Both the position numbers and the translations under genes were made by a program. The notes beneath the pieces were generated by a model. It was not told the origin of the DNA. It saw only the letters and a list, made by a program, of their open reading frames with translations, and searched no databases. This document shows, in pieces, positions 1 through 6,259 of a stretch of DNA of 60,648 nucleotides. This stretch comes from Bacteroidales bacterium (GTDB lineage Bacteria > Bacteroidota > Bacteroidia > Bacteroidales > WCHB1-69): assembly GCA_024685175.1 (NCBI GenBank), contig JAIKWD010000036.1, positions 1-60,648 of the forward strand, given 5' to 3'. Within the stretch, counting starts at the first letter, position 1. Each line of letters opens with the position of its first letter.

Positions 1-76
1 TTTTAGTGGGGACGAAATACTTATATCCTGTCCCTTGTTCATAATGTCCTGACTGGTAGTTTTCTAATGCTATCAT
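1..76 (-). CDS. Fic family protein, N-terminal end only (runs off left edge)
   Basis: An open frame begins at an ATG at 76 on the minus strand and reads off the window: MIALENYQSG, then HYEQGTGYKYFVPTK. The YKYFVP signature followed by a polar stretch resembles the N-terminal (Fic_N) region of Bacteroidota Fic AMP-transferases. The HPFx(D/E)GNGR catalytic motif would lie outside the window, so activity cannot be judged. A TATTTTTG -7 box lies 22 bases upstream and a large palindrome lies further up. An in-frame alternative start was not found; the ATG five bases upstream of this one (81) reaches a stop at once. The family call rests on only 25 residues. Confidence 0.5.
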   Translation of the reverse strand, partial: MIALENYQSGHYEQGTGYKYFVPTK

Positions 77-97
77 CTCATTTGTATTATTTGGATG

Positions 98-105
98 CAA
101 AAATA
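98..105 (-). promoter_or_regulatory. -7 box (TATTTTTG) of the Fic-like gene
   Basis: The minus strand reads TATTTTTG here, matching the Bacteroidota -7 consensus TAnnTTTG, 22 bases ahead of the start codon at 76. No clear TTG -33 element sits about 20 bases upstream. Confidence 0.5.
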
Positions 106-112
106 CAACTTT

Positions 113-185
113 TTATTTTACTTTTTGACCGAAAGGTAAAAATAGAAATACCATTATTTTACTTTTGGCGACAAAAGTAAAATAA
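113..185. promoter_or_regulatory. Operator-like palindrome with three half-sites upstream of the Fic-like gene
   Basis: Positions 154-167 and 172-185 form a perfect 14-base inverted repeat (TTATTTTACTTTTG and its complement) around GCGA. A third near-identical half-site with one extra T lies at 113-127 in direct orientation. Each arm contains TACTTTTG, itself a -7 box match, so the palindrome could be two back-to-back promoters or a repressor site covering them. A binding protein is not identified. Confidence 0.55.
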
Positions 186-212
186 ACCACCTTGCTATGT
201 TACTTTTCAAAA

Positions 213-1121
213 TTATGCTTTTCCAGACGGCATCCATTTGGGGAGCAGCATTCCGGCAAGGATGAACCAACCTCCGCCGAGGGCGGCCAAGAGCGTGAAC
301 CACGGGAGCGCCTCGCAGGGCAGCAACGTCGGCACAATGGCGATGGCCAAAGCCGGGGCGAAGGGTTTGAACCGACGGAACAGCAGAAGCATAAGAGACA
401 CTGTCACAAACGTGCCCAATGCCAGCGGAAGGCCCCACCGATGATGGAGCAGCAGACAAGTGAGAGTGCCCAAGCCGGCGGCGGCGATGATAAGCGCCCA
501 GATGGTCCACGGCCGTTCGCGGAAGCCGCTGCGACGGTTGGCGAACTCAATCATCGTGACCACTAAGGGAGGCACCAAGAGGTAATGGACAGTAGAGGTT
601 GGAACACAGAAGGTTAGGATCAGGGGAAGGCATACGGCAAGAGTGAGCAGCGCCAGTTGTCGTCCTCCGAAGGGATGGTATTCCGGGCGTTCCTCTTGTC
701 GAAGCCAGGTTCTGCCAAAGGCCAGCAGCGTTGAGATGGCCAGCACACACGCGGGATAGAGCCACGAGGTAGTGCCCACCAGCACGGGCAGCATAGCAGC
801 CGAGACGGTGGGATACATATTGCACCGCACCAAGCGCAGCAGTCCCATCACGATGACGAAGGCCAGCGCAAAGCGGATTTCGAAGCCGGCGGGCAGCAGC
901 AGGTTGAGGGCCAGCCCGATGGTGGCCGCGGACGTCAGGTAGAGGGGGATTTGCCACCCCCGCACGTTCCACACCGCCTTGGGCATCAGCCAGAGTCCGA
1001 CGCACAGCGCCGCCGCCTCGGGGAAGACGACCTCGCTTTGTCCCGATACATCCGCCACAGCCACCATCAGCGTGAGGAACAGCGCGACCGAGAGATTCCG
1101 TTTTATGGAAGGGGAGGGCAT
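213..1121 (-). CDS. Polytopic membrane protein of unknown function
   Basis: 302 residues, overwhelmingly hydrophobic, with roughly eight to ten membrane segments separated by short basic loops (RTWLRQEERPEYHPF, RRSGFRERPW, RRFKPF). No catalytic motif or familiar transporter signature is visible, so no function is proposed. It starts 9 bases after the stop of the TSCPD-domain gene, so the two are very likely one transcript. The C-terminus is short and cytoplasmic-looking (LPKWMPSGKA). The reading frame is supported by the consistent hydrophobic pattern; several frames open on the other strand here are shadows of it. Confidence 0.75.
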   Translation of the reverse strand: MPSPSIKRNLSVALFLTLMVAVADVSGQSEVVFPEAAALCVGLWLMPKAVWNVRGWQIPLYLTSAATIGLALNLLLPAGFEIRFALAFVIVMGLLRLVRCNMYPTVSAAMLPVLVGTTSWLYPACVLAISTLLAFGRTWLRQEERPEYHPFGGRQLALLTLAVCLPLILTFCVPTSTVHYLLVPPLVVTMIEFANRRSGFRERPWTIWALIIAAAGLGTLTCLLLHHRWGLPLALGTFVTVSLMLLLFRRFKPFAPALAIAIVPTLLPCEALPWFTLLAALGGGWFILAGMLLPKWMPSGKA

Positions 1122-1130
1122 CAGGGAGTG

Positions 1131-1397
1131 TTATTTTTCTTGTGCGGACTGCTTCAGCGATTCCAGTGCGCGGCAGAGTTGGTCGGGGCAGGAGGTGGGC
1201 TTGCCGCCGCAGCGAATACCGTTGAGTTTTTGGATGACATCATCGATTTTCTGGCCGGTGATTAGGCGGCAGATGCCCTGGAGGTTTCCATCGCATCCGC
1301 CCATGAAGAAGACCTGCTGCACAACACCGTCGTCATCGACTGTCACGTCGATGAACTGAGAGCAGGTGCCTTGGGTTTTGTAGAGGGTGTGGGGCAT
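1131..1397 (-). CDS. TSCPD domain protein (TIGR03905-like)
   Basis: 88 residues. The whole protein is one domain: N-terminal YKTQGTCSQFIDV, central GGCDGNLQGI and the namesake CGGKPTSCPDQL near the C-terminus. These match the small TSCPD family found as stand-alone proteins in anaerobes and at the end of some ribonucleotide reductases. Four cysteines are in conserved places (the TCS, GGC, RCG and SCPD motifs), consistent with metal or iron-sulfur binding, but the biochemical role is not established. It is first in a two-gene unit with the membrane protein downstream. Confidence 0.88.
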   Translation of the reverse strand: MPHTLYKTQGTCSQFIDVTVDDDGVVQQVFFMGGCDGNLQGICRLITGQKIDDVIQKLNGIRCGGKPTSCPDQLCRALESLKQSAQEK

Positions 1398-1540
1398 AGG
1401 GGTTGTTTTGTCTTTGTTTACAGTTGATTATTCTCGCTCTATCTTTCTGTATTTTTTCATCAGTTTATCAGTTAATTGAATGTTTTATAAATTGGTGGCT
1501 TTCGGTTTTATCTTCGCCATAATGATCATTCTTTCAGTAA

Positions 1541-1566
1541 GAAAAAGGAGTTCTCTAAACCTCCTT
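1541..1566 (-). terminator. Possible terminator of the DUF2075 gene
   Basis: On the minus strand AAGGAG and CTCCTT (1561-1566 and 1545-1550) can pair around a 10-base loop and are followed by TTTTTC. The stop codon of the upstream gene lies just before or in the stem. The six-pair stem is short, so this is tentative. Confidence 0.35.
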
Positions 1567-3609
1567 GAATCCCATCTGCTTAAGATATTCGTATGTTCCA
1601 TCATAGAACTCAGAATTACGAGTCGGATCTGAAGCGGAGCCTTCAGGAACACAGATTACCATACCTTGACGAGCGCGGGTCAACAATACGCGATATGCAT
1701 TCAGTTGGTACGCTTGACGTTCTGCTTTCTTGATTTTGTTCCATCGAGTTCCTCCATTAAATTCATAATAATCCCATGTACCATTAGAATAGCGGAGGTC
1801 ACCATCCCATATTAAACAGGTCCAATCAAGTTCCAACCCTTGAATGTCAAATTCGCTGGCCGCATCCTCCAAAAAGAGTGAAGAACGCACATCGTTAATA
1901 TCATCAAGGAACCAATGCACAGTGTCTGGTTTGCAACGCACATCTATTGCAAGCGGCTTTAGGCGATATGCCTTTGAAGAAACGACCAGACCATAACGTT
2001 CATTGCCACGGGCATGTTGTTTCAACCAGGCCTTTGCTTTATCTAAACTACGTGTTAAAGCTATAGGATAACGGTCTGATATTGCCGCATACGTTTCACG
2101 AACTTTTTCAACTTCCCCGTCCAAAAGATAGTGTACCATATTTGACAAACTTTCGGCACGAAAACTGCGCATTGAGACAGCAAGGTGTAAAGCTTCCGAA
2201 TAGGTAACATACGGATTGTGTTCCAATAAATCTTTCACCTTACCTTCTGCATATTCCTTCGCGGTCAGCTGACTAGAAATATATACTTGCCAATGAGGAA
2301 ACGTCTCATTCAGAGCACGAATCCATTCGCCAATGCCTGCCTCTCCTGTATTGATTTCTTGGCCGCCTCCAACAAGACAAACTATTACAGCCCAATCCTT
2401 TCGTTGGTCAAGTGACCAAATAAGGAATTCACCTTCTGACATTGGAAAATCGGCGAATCCTTTCTTTCTTTTTAACCATGAGGCAATATGTTCTTTGTCC
2501 CATGATCGTTGTGCTTCATCAAAAATGGCGATATTTTCTACTTCTCCATAGCCAGCCTTTTTATCTTTTAATTCTTTAAGAGGATCTATTTGCAATTCAC
2601 CATTAACGATACGAACTTTCCCCAACATATTATCTCGGTAACGGTGAATGATTTGAATAAAGCGTTTTACTTCTCTTTCGGCTTCCTTTTTAGTTATTTT
2701 GTTGCCACGAGCTTTCTCTTGCGCTTGCTTGTCACGTGTGAGTGCTTCCGTTAAAACTTCAACCAATGGACCATTTCCAGACAAATAAACTGCTAAATCC
2801 TCATCAGTTTCTTGTTGTACAGCGACATTCAATCCGACCAATGTTTTACCAGCTCCAGGGACACCTGTAACGAAGCAAATACTTTTACCTCCACGGGATT
2901 TGGTTTCACGAATGATTTTTTGCACATATTGGGTTGTTCGCTTTAATTGTTCACCTTCAGCATCATGTCGTGTGATATTCTCTACGCTATGGTTAAGATA
3001 AAGTGAACGAGCGGCTTCAATGATTGTTGGTGTAGGAGAATAACGACTGCGAGACCAATCATCTATTGAGACAGAATGAGATATTGTAGGAATTGGTTCG
3101 GACAAGACCATAGAAAAGAGGTCTGCAAGATGGTTGGCGTTTGTTAAAAGTGGTTCATAAACTCCATCGTTGTAATGCGACAATGAGCACAAAGTAGAGT
3201 ATGTTTCCCCCTCAGTTGCTACAAGAATTGGAATAATATACCGATCAATACTTCCTTGATGGAAATTCTTCAAGTCAAGAGCATAATCCAGAACTTGGTC
3301 AACATCTTGATGTACGAATTCAGTTTCACCTACTTTAAATTCAATGACAAATACACGTTCACGTAATAAAACAACTACGTCAATACGTTTGCCCAGTCGA
3401 GGAATAGTGTATTCAAATATAATTTCTGCATGTTCATTCGCATAAACTTGCAGTACTTGTTTCATGATTTGGATTTCTTGCTCCCATGCGTATTTCTGAG
3501 AGGAAGCAGTGTCCATTTCATCCGCACGCGACATCTTTCCAAAGATTTCATCTACTGAATCGATGATAAAATCAGAGAAAGTGGATCTATAAAAGTACCT
3601 ATTTATCAT
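1555..3609 (-). CDS. Schlafen/DUF2075-type helicase with an N-terminal PD-(D/E)XK nuclease-like domain
   Basis: 684 residues. Residues 60-125 carry RIDVVVLL...FVIEFKVG; D77, E90 and K92 have the spacing of a PD-(D/E)XK nuclease core. From about 240 a P-loop helicase follows: Walker A GVPGAGKT at 249-256, Walker B AIFDEAQRSW, a GGGQE motif III, an FDIQGLELDW segment and the motif VI-like LLTRARQGMVI near the end. This matches DUF2075 (Schlafen group 3-like) helicases. Cytoplasmic; substrate presumably DNA or RNA. The gene is visibly more AT-rich than its neighbours, stands alone with its own -7 box, and lies near a Fic-like gene, which suggests an acquired, possibly defensive, gene. Function in defence is inference. 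Confidence 0.85.
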   Translation of the reverse strand: MINRYFYRSTFSDFIIDSVDEIFGKMSRADEMDTASSQKYAWEQEIQIMKQVLQVYANEHAEIIFEYTIPRLGKRIDVVVLLRERVFVIEFKVGETEFVHQDVDQVLDYALDLKNFHQGSIDRYIIPILVATEGETYSTLCSLSHYNDGVYEPLLTNANHLADLFSMVLSEPIPTISHSVSIDDWSRSRYSPTPTIIEAARSLYLNHSVENITRHDAEGEQLKRTTQYVQKIIRETKSRGGKSICFVTGVPGAGKTLVGLNVAVQQETDEDLAVYLSGNGPLVEVLTEALTRDKQAQEKARGNKITKKEAEREVKRFIQIIHRYRDNMLGKVRIVNGELQIDPLKELKDKKAGYGEVENIAIFDEAQRSWDKEHIASWLKRKKGFADFPMSEGEFLIWSLDQRKDWAVIVCLVGGGQEINTGEAGIGEWIRALNETFPHWQVYISSQLTAKEYAEGKVKDLLEHNPYVTYSEALHLAVSMRSFRAESLSNMVHYLLDGEVEKVRETYAAISDRYPIALTRSLDKAKAWLKQHARGNERYGLVVSSKAYRLKPLAIDVRCKPDTVHWFLDDINDVRSSLFLEDAASEFDIQGLELDWTCLIWDGDLRYSNGTWDYYEFNGGTRWNKIKKAERQAYQLNAYRVLLTRARQGMVICVPEGSASDPTRNSEFYDGTYEYLKQMGFKEV

Positions 3610-3637
3610 TTAATTGTCACTTACCTATTTTGCTCTG

Positions 3638-3645
3638 CAAAGATA
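3638..3645 (-). promoter_or_regulatory. -7 box (TATCTTTG) of the DUF2075 gene
   Basis: The minus strand reads TATCTTTG, 28 bases before the ATG at 3609. No good -33 TTG at the expected distance. Confidence 0.5.
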
Positions 3646-3705
3646 CGCATTTTTCCACTTCTCCATTAGCCGCTGTGTTAACCAAATAACTTCTTCCCGT
3701 TGAGA

Positions 3706-3724
3706 ATGAAGTCCTGTACTTCAT
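3706..3724. repeat. Small hairpin (7-base arms)
   Basis: ATGAAGT, five bases, ACTTCAT: a perfect 7-base inverted repeat in the gap between the DUF2075 gene and the T9SS fragment. No U-tract follows on either strand, so it is not an obvious terminator. Confidence 0.5.
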
Positions 3725-3744
3725 GTTGCGACCTACAGCTCAAC

Positions 3745-3778
3745 GTGATCATTTTCATGAGATTACGAAAATGATCAC
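3745..3778. repeat. 12-base perfect inverted repeat
   Basis: GTGATCATTTTC (3745-3756) and its exact complement (3767-3778) flank a 10-base loop. No run of T follows, arguing against a terminator. It sits upstream of the AT-rich helicase gene and could be an operator, an RNA hairpin or an island boundary remnant; nothing here decides. Confidence 0.6.
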
Positions 3779-3851
3779 TTTCACCAACCCTCGCAAGCTG
3801 GGATTGACAGGATAAGATTTGATATACAGGATATTATGGAACTAAAGGAGA

Positions 3852-4076
3852 TTATTCCACCACCACCTTCACAACTTTCATCCCATCCCCCTGCATCACG
3901 CGGAGGAGATAGCAGCCCGGGGTGATGGCGCTGACATTAAGGATGGCCGTGGAACCGGCGGCGCGGCAGGTGAGAACCAGTTGGTTGCGATTGTTGTAGA
4001 TGTCACTGTAGATGCCGCCCAGCACCCAACTGCCGTTTTCTGTCTTTGTGATTTTCGTCCCACAAATCCCCGGCAA
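3852..4076 (-). pseudogene. Remnant of a T9SS C-terminal sorting domain
   Basis: A 74-residue frame whose second half reads IYNNRNQLVLTCRAAG, then ILNVSAITPGCYLLRV, ending KVVKVVVE. This is the second half of a type A T9SS sorting domain (strand, turn, G-x-Y-x-L-R-V, G-x-x-x-x-K-V-V). The normal YPNP start of the domain and any passenger protein are missing, and only about 110 non-coding bases separate it from the divergent gene at 4186. It is best read as the 3' stump of a deleted secreted-protein gene; expression is unlikely. Confidence 0.6.
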
Positions 4077-4125
4077 ACGATATCTGCTTACCTGCTGTCG
4101 GCTGTAGTTTGTATTATAAAAAATG

Positions 4126-4133
4126 TATTTTTG
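4126..4133 (+). promoter_or_regulatory. -7 box (TATTTTTG) of the DUF4919 gene
   Basis: TATTTTTG 52 bases upstream of the start at 4186. The -33 element is not clear. Confidence 0.45.
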
Positions 4134-4185
4134 TTGTCCCTAAAGGGCAGAGGGGATGAATCGATAATTTCAAAATTTTAGTGCT

Positions 4186-4962
4186 ATGCAAGACGTTGCT
4201 ATCTTAAAAAATGTTGCCAAAGATAACTTGAAAGCATTGTGTCTTTGTGCGTTGCTCCTATTTTCCGGCTTTTGGCTGACGGCCCAGAACGACGAACCTG
4301 AGAAGATAAAGGTGGACTACGACAAAATCGAGAAGTTCGTGAAAAAAAACGAGGACGATTTCGAGGCGCTGATGGCTCGTTTCGTGGCCGGTGACACGAC
4401 ACTGTCCACTAAAGAGATGGCTAATCTGTATTATGGCACTTACTTTTCGCCAAAATATTCCTATCTGGATGCCTCCAAAGAGATGAGAGATGCGTATGGC
4501 CAAGGCGATGCCAAAAAGGGTTATCAAATCGGGAAGGAGGAACTGAAGAAATCGCCGACCTCTCTGGGCCTGTTGCTCCTGACGAGCAATTGCGCAGCCG
4601 CGTTGAAACTCCAGGACGAAGCGAAAAACTTGGATCTCCGCGTCTCGCAGATCCTGGACGTGATCTTTGCCTCCGGTGACGGCCAGACGTGCGGGACAGC
4701 CTGGAAAGTGCTCGAGGTGTCCGATGAGTATATCATCATTTATGGCGTTTTTGGCGCAAAAAGCAAATCCCAGGCGCTGGTCCATGATGATGGGCACAGT
4801 TGCGACAAGATGACGGTCTTTACGGATGACCCCAACGACACGATTGACATCTATTTCGACATTACCCTACATATGAAAAAGTTGAACGAAATGTTCAACA
4901 TCGATACACCCAAGGATGATAAGTCGAAAAAACAGGGCAAAAAGAAAAAAATGAACCAATAA
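4186..4962 (+). CDS. DUF4919 family exported protein
   Basis: 258 residues. A signal peptide-like N-terminus (core ALCLCALLLFSGFWLTA, cleavage before QND) is followed by a highly charged linker and a domain with YGTYFSPKYSYLD and the C-terminal ...CDKMTVFTDD...IDIYFDI, typical of DUF4919 proteins of Bacteroidota. Function of the family is unknown; probably periplasmic. The start at 4186 has an unusually long charged n-region before the hydrophobic core; no better ATG lies between. The last codons (Met-Asn-Gln, stop) belong to a repeated element shared with the unrelated gene ending at 32971. Confidence 0.8.
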   Translation: MQDVAILKNVAKDNLKALCLCALLLFSGFWLTAQNDEPEKIKVDYDKIEKFVKKNEDDFEALMARFVAGDTTLSTKEMANLYYGTYFSPKYSYLDASKEMRDAYGQGDAKKGYQIGKEELKKSPTSLGLLLLTSNCAAALKLQDEAKNLDLRVSQILDVIFASGDGQTCGTAWKVLEVSDEYIIIYGVFGAKSKSQALVHDDGHSCDKMTVFTDDPNDTIDIYFDITLHMKKLNEMFNIDTPKDDKSKKQGKKKKMNQ

Positions 4963-5046
4963 ACCACCGCCGCGAAGCAGCGGAAACTCAGAATCCAAAA
5001 TTCAAAGTGGATTTACCATCGACAGCTCATTCCTAATTCCTAATTC
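4951..5046. repeat. Mosaic intergenic repeat, copy 1
   Basis: Begins with ATGAACCAATAAACC, continues with an imperfect CCGCCGCGAA...GCGG hairpin (4967-4983), AATCCAAAATTCAAAG (4992-5007) and ATTCCTAATTCCTAATTC (5029-5046). The same words in the same order occur at 32960-33042. The element supplies the last three codons and stop of the DUF4919 gene and ends at the hydE stop. Confidence 0.65.
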
Positions 5047-6104
5047 TTGTAGTCTCCTCGGTCCACGACCATCTTGTAGCCCACGGACTCGATACGGCTT
5101 TCAAGGCAGCTGCGGCAATGGCTGATGTCGTCGCCGAGGCAGATCTTGCCGTCGTAGATGCTGTATTTGGGGCGGTTTTCGGTGGGGGAGAGGTTGGGCA
5201 TCACCACGTTGGCGCCGGCCTGGATGCCCAGCTCGCGCCCGAAGGGGTTAAGCGTGCCGAGGGCGGTGGTGGCGGGCAACAGCACGTGAGGGTGCAGAAG
5301 GCGGAGGATGGAGAGCAGGCGCAAGGTCCGCTCCACGCTGCCGTTCGGCTCGTGGGCGAAGGGCGTGTTCTGCGCAGCGATGAAGGGTCCGATGCCGCAC
5401 ATCTCGGGCTTGAAGGTACGGATGAACTGCAGGTCCTTGAACAGCGTCTCGTGGGTCTGGCCCGGCGAGCCGACCATGAAGCCCGCACCCACCTGATAGC
5501 CGATGTCGCGCAGATTGCGGAGGCACTGCATGCGATGCTCCCAGCTCATCTCGGCAGGATGGAGATACGCATAGTGGTCGGCGTCGGCGGTCTCGTGGCG
5601 CAGCAGATAGCGGTTGGCACCCGCGTCGAAGAGCTTCTGGTAACTCTCGCGACTGCGCTCGCCCAAGGAGAGCGTGATGGCGCAGTCGGGGAACTCCGCG
5701 CGGATGCGCTGCACTAACGGCACGATGTGTGCGTCATCGTAGTGACCGTCCTCGCCGCTCTGCAGCACGAAGGTGCGCAGCCCACACTCGTAGCCCATAC
5801 GGCAACATTCGAGGATGGTGTCGTCATTGAGACGGTAACGCTCCGTTGCGGTGTTGTCGCGCCGGATGCCACAATAGCGGCAATTGTTGCTACATACATT
5901 GCTGAACTCGATGAGCCCGCGCATAAAGACGGCATTGCCATAGACACTTTGCGCCACCTCGCGGGCCTGCGTACGCAGGTAGTCAATGGCACTGTGGTCG
6001 TCGGTGTCCAACAACGCGGAAAGTTGCTCCAGCGTGATGTCCCGACGTTGGCGGATGGTGTCGATTATCGTCTTGAGGGCTTCGGTATCGTATGCGGCAG
6101 TCAT
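5040..6104 (-). CDS. hydE: [FeFe] hydrogenase H-cluster radical SAM maturase HydE
   Basis: 354 residues from the chosen start (MTAAYDTEAL). Radical SAM enzyme that helps build the dithiomethylamine ligand of the [FeFe] hydrogenase active site. The CSNNCRYC motif (CX3CX2C) binds the SAM [4Fe-4S] cluster and is followed by GIRRDN as in HydE; a C-terminal CX7CX2C (CLGDDISHCRSC) matches the second cluster site of HydE rather than BioB. A TACTTTTG -7 box at 6124-6131 (minus) lies only 20 bases upstream, so the longer starts at 6113 and 6158 are unlikely. No hydF, hydG or hydrogenase gene is in the window, so it appears as a single gene. PylB/BioB are less likely alternatives. Confidence 0.88.
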   Translation of the reverse strand: MTAAYDTEALKTIIDTIRQRRDITLEQLSALLDTDDHSAIDYLRTQAREVAQSVYGNAVFMRGLIEFSNVCSNNCRYCGIRRDNTATERYRLNDDTILECCRMGYECGLRTFVLQSGEDGHYDDAHIVPLVQRIRAEFPDCAITLSLGERSRESYQKLFDAGANRYLLRHETADADHYAYLHPAEMSWEHRMQCLRNLRDIGYQVGAGFMVGSPGQTHETLFKDLQFIRTFKPEMCGIGPFIAAQNTPFAHEPNGSVERTLRLLSILRLLHPHVLLPATTALGTLNPFGRELGIQAGANVVMPNLSPTENRPKYSIYDGKICLGDDISHCRSCLESRIESVGYKMVVDRGDYKN

Positions 6105-6123
6105 AGTTTGCATTTTGGGGTGG

Positions 6124-6131
6124 CAAAAGTA
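6124..6131 (-). promoter_or_regulatory. -7 box (TACTTTTG) of hydE
   Basis: The minus strand reads TACTTTTG, 20 bases before the ATG at 6104. It lies inside the longer open frame reaching 6158, which supports the shorter start. Confidence 0.55.
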
Positions 6132-6224
6132 CAAAAAAGCAATGAACCAATGTACCAATAACCTGTACGGGCGGGGACATAAAACTGCTATCTATTATCA
6201 GCTGTCTGCTAATTGCTTTTTTTA

Positions 6225-6232
6225 TATCTTTG
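6225..6232 (+). promoter_or_regulatory. -7 box (TATCTTTG) of the C10 protease gene
   Basis: TATCTTTG 27 bases before the ATG at 6260. It overlaps the upstream in-frame start at 6230, excluding that start. Confidence 0.6.
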
Positions 6233-6259
6233 CTCTTTCATTCAACAACGATTACGATT

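Noticed and set aside
192-566. Plus-strand frame opposite the membrane protein
   Set aside because: Highly charged random-looking sequence; minus frame has consistent membrane segments.
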